Source: an uncultured Hyphomonas sp.
GTDB lineage: Bacteria; Pseudomonadota; Alphaproteobacteria; Caulobacterales; Hyphomonadaceae
NCBI RefSeq assembly: GCF_963677035.1
Contig: NZ_OY781472.1
Location: forward strand, 2,666,001-2,730,000
DNA length: 64,000 bases
Direction: 5' to 3'
Within the stretch, counting starts at the first letter, position 1. Each line of letters begins with the position of its first letter. The translations under genes were made by a program, and so were the position numbers. Shown piece after piece: positions 61,185 to 64,000 of this stretch. Below the pieces are notes generated by a model. The model made no database searches, was not told the DNA's origin, and saw only the letters and a list, made by a program, of their open reading frames with translations.

Positions 61185-64000
61185 TGGACCTCTCCTTGCG
61201 GCACACCGGAAGGCGTGCGGTCGACACCGAAGCGGCGGTAGAGCACCGGCATAAGGAACAGTGTCAGAATGGTAGATGAGACGAGACCTCCGACCACGAC
61301 GATCGCCAGCGGACGCTGGAGTTCAGAGCCGGGGCCATTGGCGAAGAGGAGCGGGACCAGTCCAAGGGCGGCGGCCGTCGCGGTCATCAGGACCGGGCGC
61401 AATCTGCGCTCAGCGCCCTGGCGGACGGCCTGCTCGGTATCGAGCCCAAGCGCCCGCAGATCATTGAAGCAGGTGACCAGAACCAGTCCGTTGAGAACTG
61501 CGATACCAAGGAGCGCGATGAAGCCAACCGAAGCCGGAACCGAAAGATACTCGCCGGACAGGCTGAGCGCGATGATTCCGCCGACCAGCGCGAACGGAAT
61601 GTTCACGAGGATCAGGACCGCCTGCCGCGTGGACCTCAGCGTCCCGAACAGGACGACGAAGATCAGGGCCAGCGACAGCGGCACCATAAGAGACAGCCGG
61701 GCCGACGCGCGGCGCTGGTTCTCGAACTCGCCGCCGAACTCAAGCGTGTATCCAGCCGGCAGCGGACCCATCGCATCGACGGCGGCCTGCGCATCGGCGA
61801 CAAAGCCAACCAGGTCGCGTCCCGATACGAAAGCCTGTACCACGGCGTACCGGGAACCATTCTCCCGGGCCACCGAAGCCAGACCGGCCACGCGGGATAC
61901 GGTCGCGACATCGGAGAGGCGCACCATTTCCCCGGCCGGGTTCACGATCAACAGATTTCCAAAGTCGTATGCGGCGTCGCCCTGAGACTGATCCTTGCGG
62001 ATGACGATGGGCGTGCGCCGGCCCGGCTCGATCACTTCACCGGCAATGACGCCTTCCAACCGCGAACGGAGTTCGTCCTGGATGGTGATGACGTCCAGTC
62101 CCAGCCGGCCTGCCCGGACCGGGTCGATCTCCACCTGAAGATATTCGGACACATCATTGGAGGCGGTGAAGACATCCGATGCCCCGGGCACGGTTGCGAT
62201 GGCTTGTTCCACACGGCCAGCCAGATCGGCCAGTTCGTTGGAGTCCGGTCCAAAGATCTTCACGGCCAGATCGCCCCGCGAACCGGTCAGCATTTCGGAG
62301 ACACGCATTTCGATTGGCTGGGTGAAGGAGGATTCGATGCCAACAAAGTCCTCCATGACACCGCGGACTTCTCCCACAAGCCACTCCGTATCCGGACCGC
62401 GCCATTCTTCGCGCGGGGCAAGTTCCAGGAACATATCGGCTTCGTTGAGGCCCATGGGGTCAAGCCCAAGCTCATCCGAACCGATCCGGCCGACGATGTG
62501 CTCAACCTCCGGGACGTTCTCTATGATGGCCGCCTGGGCGCGCAAGGCATCGGCTTCGCTCTGGTTGAGATTGATGGAGGGAAGCGCCGCGATCTGCATC
62601 ACGACCGACCCTTCATTCATCGTGGGCATGAAGGTTTTGCCCGTTGCCGTGTAAGCGAAAGCCGCAAATACTACGCTGATGGCCGCGACTGCATAGACGA
62701 TCACCGGCATGTTCAGAACCCGGTTCAACATGCTGCGATAGGCCGGGGTGAGGACCCGCATCAGGAGGGTTTCATGGCCGCCCGAAGATTTGAGCAGGAA
62801 GGACGCGAGGACCGGGATCAGCGTGCAGGCCAGCAGGAGAGCTGATCCGAGGGCGAACACAATGGCCAGCGCGACCGGTGCAAACAGCTTGCCTTCCAGC
62901 CCCTGCAGAGTGAGCAGCGGGACGAAGACCAGACAGATGATAAAGATACCGGAGGCTGTCGGGAGCGCGACCTCGGACGCCGCGCGGTAGATCACATGCA
63001 GCTTGCTAGCCTGCGGGTTTTCATTCAGGCGCTCGACCGCGTTTTCCGTGACGACAATCGCGCCGTCGACAATCATCCCGATGGCGATCGCGAGGCCGCC
63101 AAGGCTCATCAGATTGGCGGACAGGCCGAACAGTTTCATCAGGAGGAATGTCGCGAGCGCGGAGGCAGGCAGGATCAGTGTCACGACCAGAGCCGCGCGC
63201 CAGTCTCCGAGGAAAACAATCAGGAGGGCGATCACGAGCACCACGGCGATCAGCAGGGCTTCGGTGACGGTCCAGACGGCTTTTTCGATCAGGTCAGACC
63301 GGTTGTAGAAGACTTCGATCCCGACACCTTCCGGCAGGCTGCTCTGGAGTTCGGCGAGCTTGTCTTCGACGCCTTTGACGACCATCCGGGCATCTGCGCC
63401 TCTGAGGGCCACGACGATCCCCTCAACGGCTTCGCCCTCGCCATCCCGGGTCACCGATCCATAGCGCGTCAGGCTATCCAGCTGGACTGTTGCGATGTCG
63501 CGAAGGCGGAGCACTTGTCCGTCCGTTTCGCGTACGACGAGGGAGCCGATATCCTCCTCATTTTCGGTCGCGCCGATGGAGCGGACGACGAGCGCTTCCT
63601 CTCCTTCGGACATCCGGCCAGCGCCGTCATTGCGGTTGTTGTTCTGGAGGGCCGTGCGAATGTCGTCCAGACTGATCCCCGCCATTGCCATGGCGGCCTC
63701 GTCCGGTGCGATGTTGAATGTCCGTACCCGGCCGCCAAGCGCGTTGACGTCAGCGACGCCGGGCAAGGTACGCAGGGCCGGGCGGATGACCCAGTCAAGC
63801 AGAGACCGCCGCTCTTCCAGCGAGAGGCCATCGCTCTCGATGGTGAACATGAAGACTTCCGACAAGGCCGTGGAAATCGGCGCGAGACCTCCGGAAACGG
63901 TTTCCGGGAAATCTCCGCTGACCGCGGTCAGGCGTTCGGACACCTGCTGGCGGGCCCAGTAGATGTCGGTGCCTTCCTTGAAGTCGATGGTCACGTCGGC
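61160..64000 (-). CDS. CusA/CzcA-type heavy-metal RND pump, N-terminus outside window
   Basis: At least 946 residues are present; the gene starts beyond 64000. The order fits the HME-RND family: GTDIYWARQQVSERL (porter), VFYNRSDLIEKAVWTVTEALLIAVVLVIALLIVF, the proton-pathway helix GMIVDGAIVVTENAVERL, TGKTFMPTMNEGSVV, and a C-terminal SVGFIALLGIAVLNGLVLVTCF. These pumps expel Cu, Ag, Zn, Co or Cd with a periplasmic adaptor (not in view) and the TolC-like protein. The metal is not determined; the first Asp of the CzcA-type triad in that helix seems to be Ala here. Confidence 0.92.
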   Translation of the reverse strand, partial: ADVTIDFKEGTDIYWARQQVSERLTAVSGDFPETVSGGLAPISTALSEVFMFTIESDGLSLEERRSLLDWVIRPALRTLPGVADVNALGGRVRTFNIAPDEAAMAMAGISLDDIRTALQNNNRNDGAGRMSEGEEALVVRSIGATENEEDIGSLVVRETDGQVLRLRDIATVQLDSLTRYGSVTRDGEGEAVEGIVVALRGADARMVVKGVEDKLAELQSSLPEGVGIEVFYNRSDLIEKAVWTVTEALLIAVVLVIALLIVFLGDWRAALVVTLILPASALATFLLMKLFGLSANLMSLGGLAIAIGMIVDGAIVVTENAVERLNENPQASKLHVIYRAASEVALPTASGIFIICLVFVPLLTLQGLEGKLFAPVALAIVFALGSALLLACTLIPVLASFLLKSSGGHETLLMRVLTPAYRSMLNRVLNMPVIVYAVAAISVVFAAFAYTATGKTFMPTMNEGSVVMQIAALPSINLNQSEADALRAQAAIIENVPEVEHIVGRIGSDELGLDPMGLNEADMFLELAPREEWRGPDTEWLVGEVRGVMEDFVGIESSFTQPIEMRVSEMLTGSRGDLAVKIFGPDSNELADLAGRVEQAIATVPGASDVFTASNDVSEYLQVEIDPVRAGRLGLDVITIQDELRSRLEGVIAGEVIEPGRRTPIVIRKDQSQGDAAYDFGNLLIVNPAGEMVRLSDVATVSRVAGLASVARENGSRYAVVQAFVSGRDLVGFVADAQAAVDAMGPLPAGYTLEFGGEFENQRRASARLSLMVPLSLALIFVVLFGTLRSTRQAVLILVNIPFALVGGIIALSLSGEYLSVPASVGFIALLGIAVLNGLVLVTCFNDLRALGLDTEQAVRQGAERRLRPVLMTATAAALGLVPLLFANGPGSELQRPLAIVVVGGLVSSTILTLFLMPVLYRRFGVDRTPSGVPQGEVQWIRPYAN

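Noticed and set aside
1..64000. CRISPR array or prophage
   Set aside because: No regularly spaced direct repeats of 25-40 bases, and no phage structural, lysis or integrase genes were recognised.

Overview
The window reads as ordinary chromosome of a GC-rich alphaproteobacterium. Gene content and order (tatABC, serS, surE, pcm, yajC, secD, secF; a PccB-type carboxylase; an ATP12-family F1 assembly factor; TonB receptor; HME-RND metal efflux) suggest the Caulobacterales/Hyphomonadaceae side of the class. This placement is inference from protein style and synteny; there is no rRNA here to test it.

Layout. 1-7.1 kb: end of glpX, recJ, tRNA-Glu(TTC), an overlapping pabB-pabA-pabC folate operon, an alpha/beta-hydrolase/flavin-reductase fusion and a cupin. 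7.2-13.9 kb: a tightly overlapping leftward operon (beta-CASP nuclease, AMP-phosphorylase-type enzyme, PRPP-synthetase homologue), probably continuing into the cupin, facing a rightward universal stress protein, a DUF3775 protein and a lipoprotein cytochrome c, then a double-DTG aspartic protease. 14-21.5 kb: MFS exporter, PaaX-type regulator divergent from a fatty-acid desaturase, MaoC hydratase, TauE/SafE exporter and TonB receptor. 22-28 kb: class II amidotransferase, M61 peptidase, APC permease and NAD-malic enzyme, ending near tRNA-Gly(CCC). 28.4-31.4 kb: crcB, an RluC-type synthase, a HAD phosphatase and an ATP12 factor, in a compact run. 31.4-35.5 kb: a DUF1800/DUF1501 pair and a small secreted protein. 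36-40 kb: pccB, small proteins, a GNAT gene without a normal start codon, and a metallophosphoesterase. 40.2-45.2 kb: an accessory stretch with an inactive-looking hydrolase, a two-gene membrane/vWA-like unit, an IS6 transposase relic and the first copy of a duplicated unknown gene. 45.2-58.7 kb: xthA and the protein-export block (tatABC, NYN/LOTUS-like protein, serS, surE, pcm, yajC, secDF), then LOG, an Atm1-like ABC transporter and a decayed phosphatidylserine-decarboxylase-like protein. 58.7-64 kb: repeats, the second copy of the duplicated gene, and a TolC/DUF3240/CusA-type efflux operon running off the window.

The most unusual items are: a roughly 75-residue, AT-richer in-frame insertion inside the seryl-tRNA synthetase catalytic domain; the membrane coiled-coil plus vWA-like gene pair; the nuclease/phosphorylase/PRPP-synthetase operon; the hydrolase-flavin reductase fusion with its catalytic His replaced; a GNAT gene whose well-placed ribosome binding site is followed by ATA rather than ATG; and duplicated loci marked by 10-bp-period repeats and MITE-like palindromic elements. 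No CRISPR array, intact transposon, prophage or rRNA was seen.
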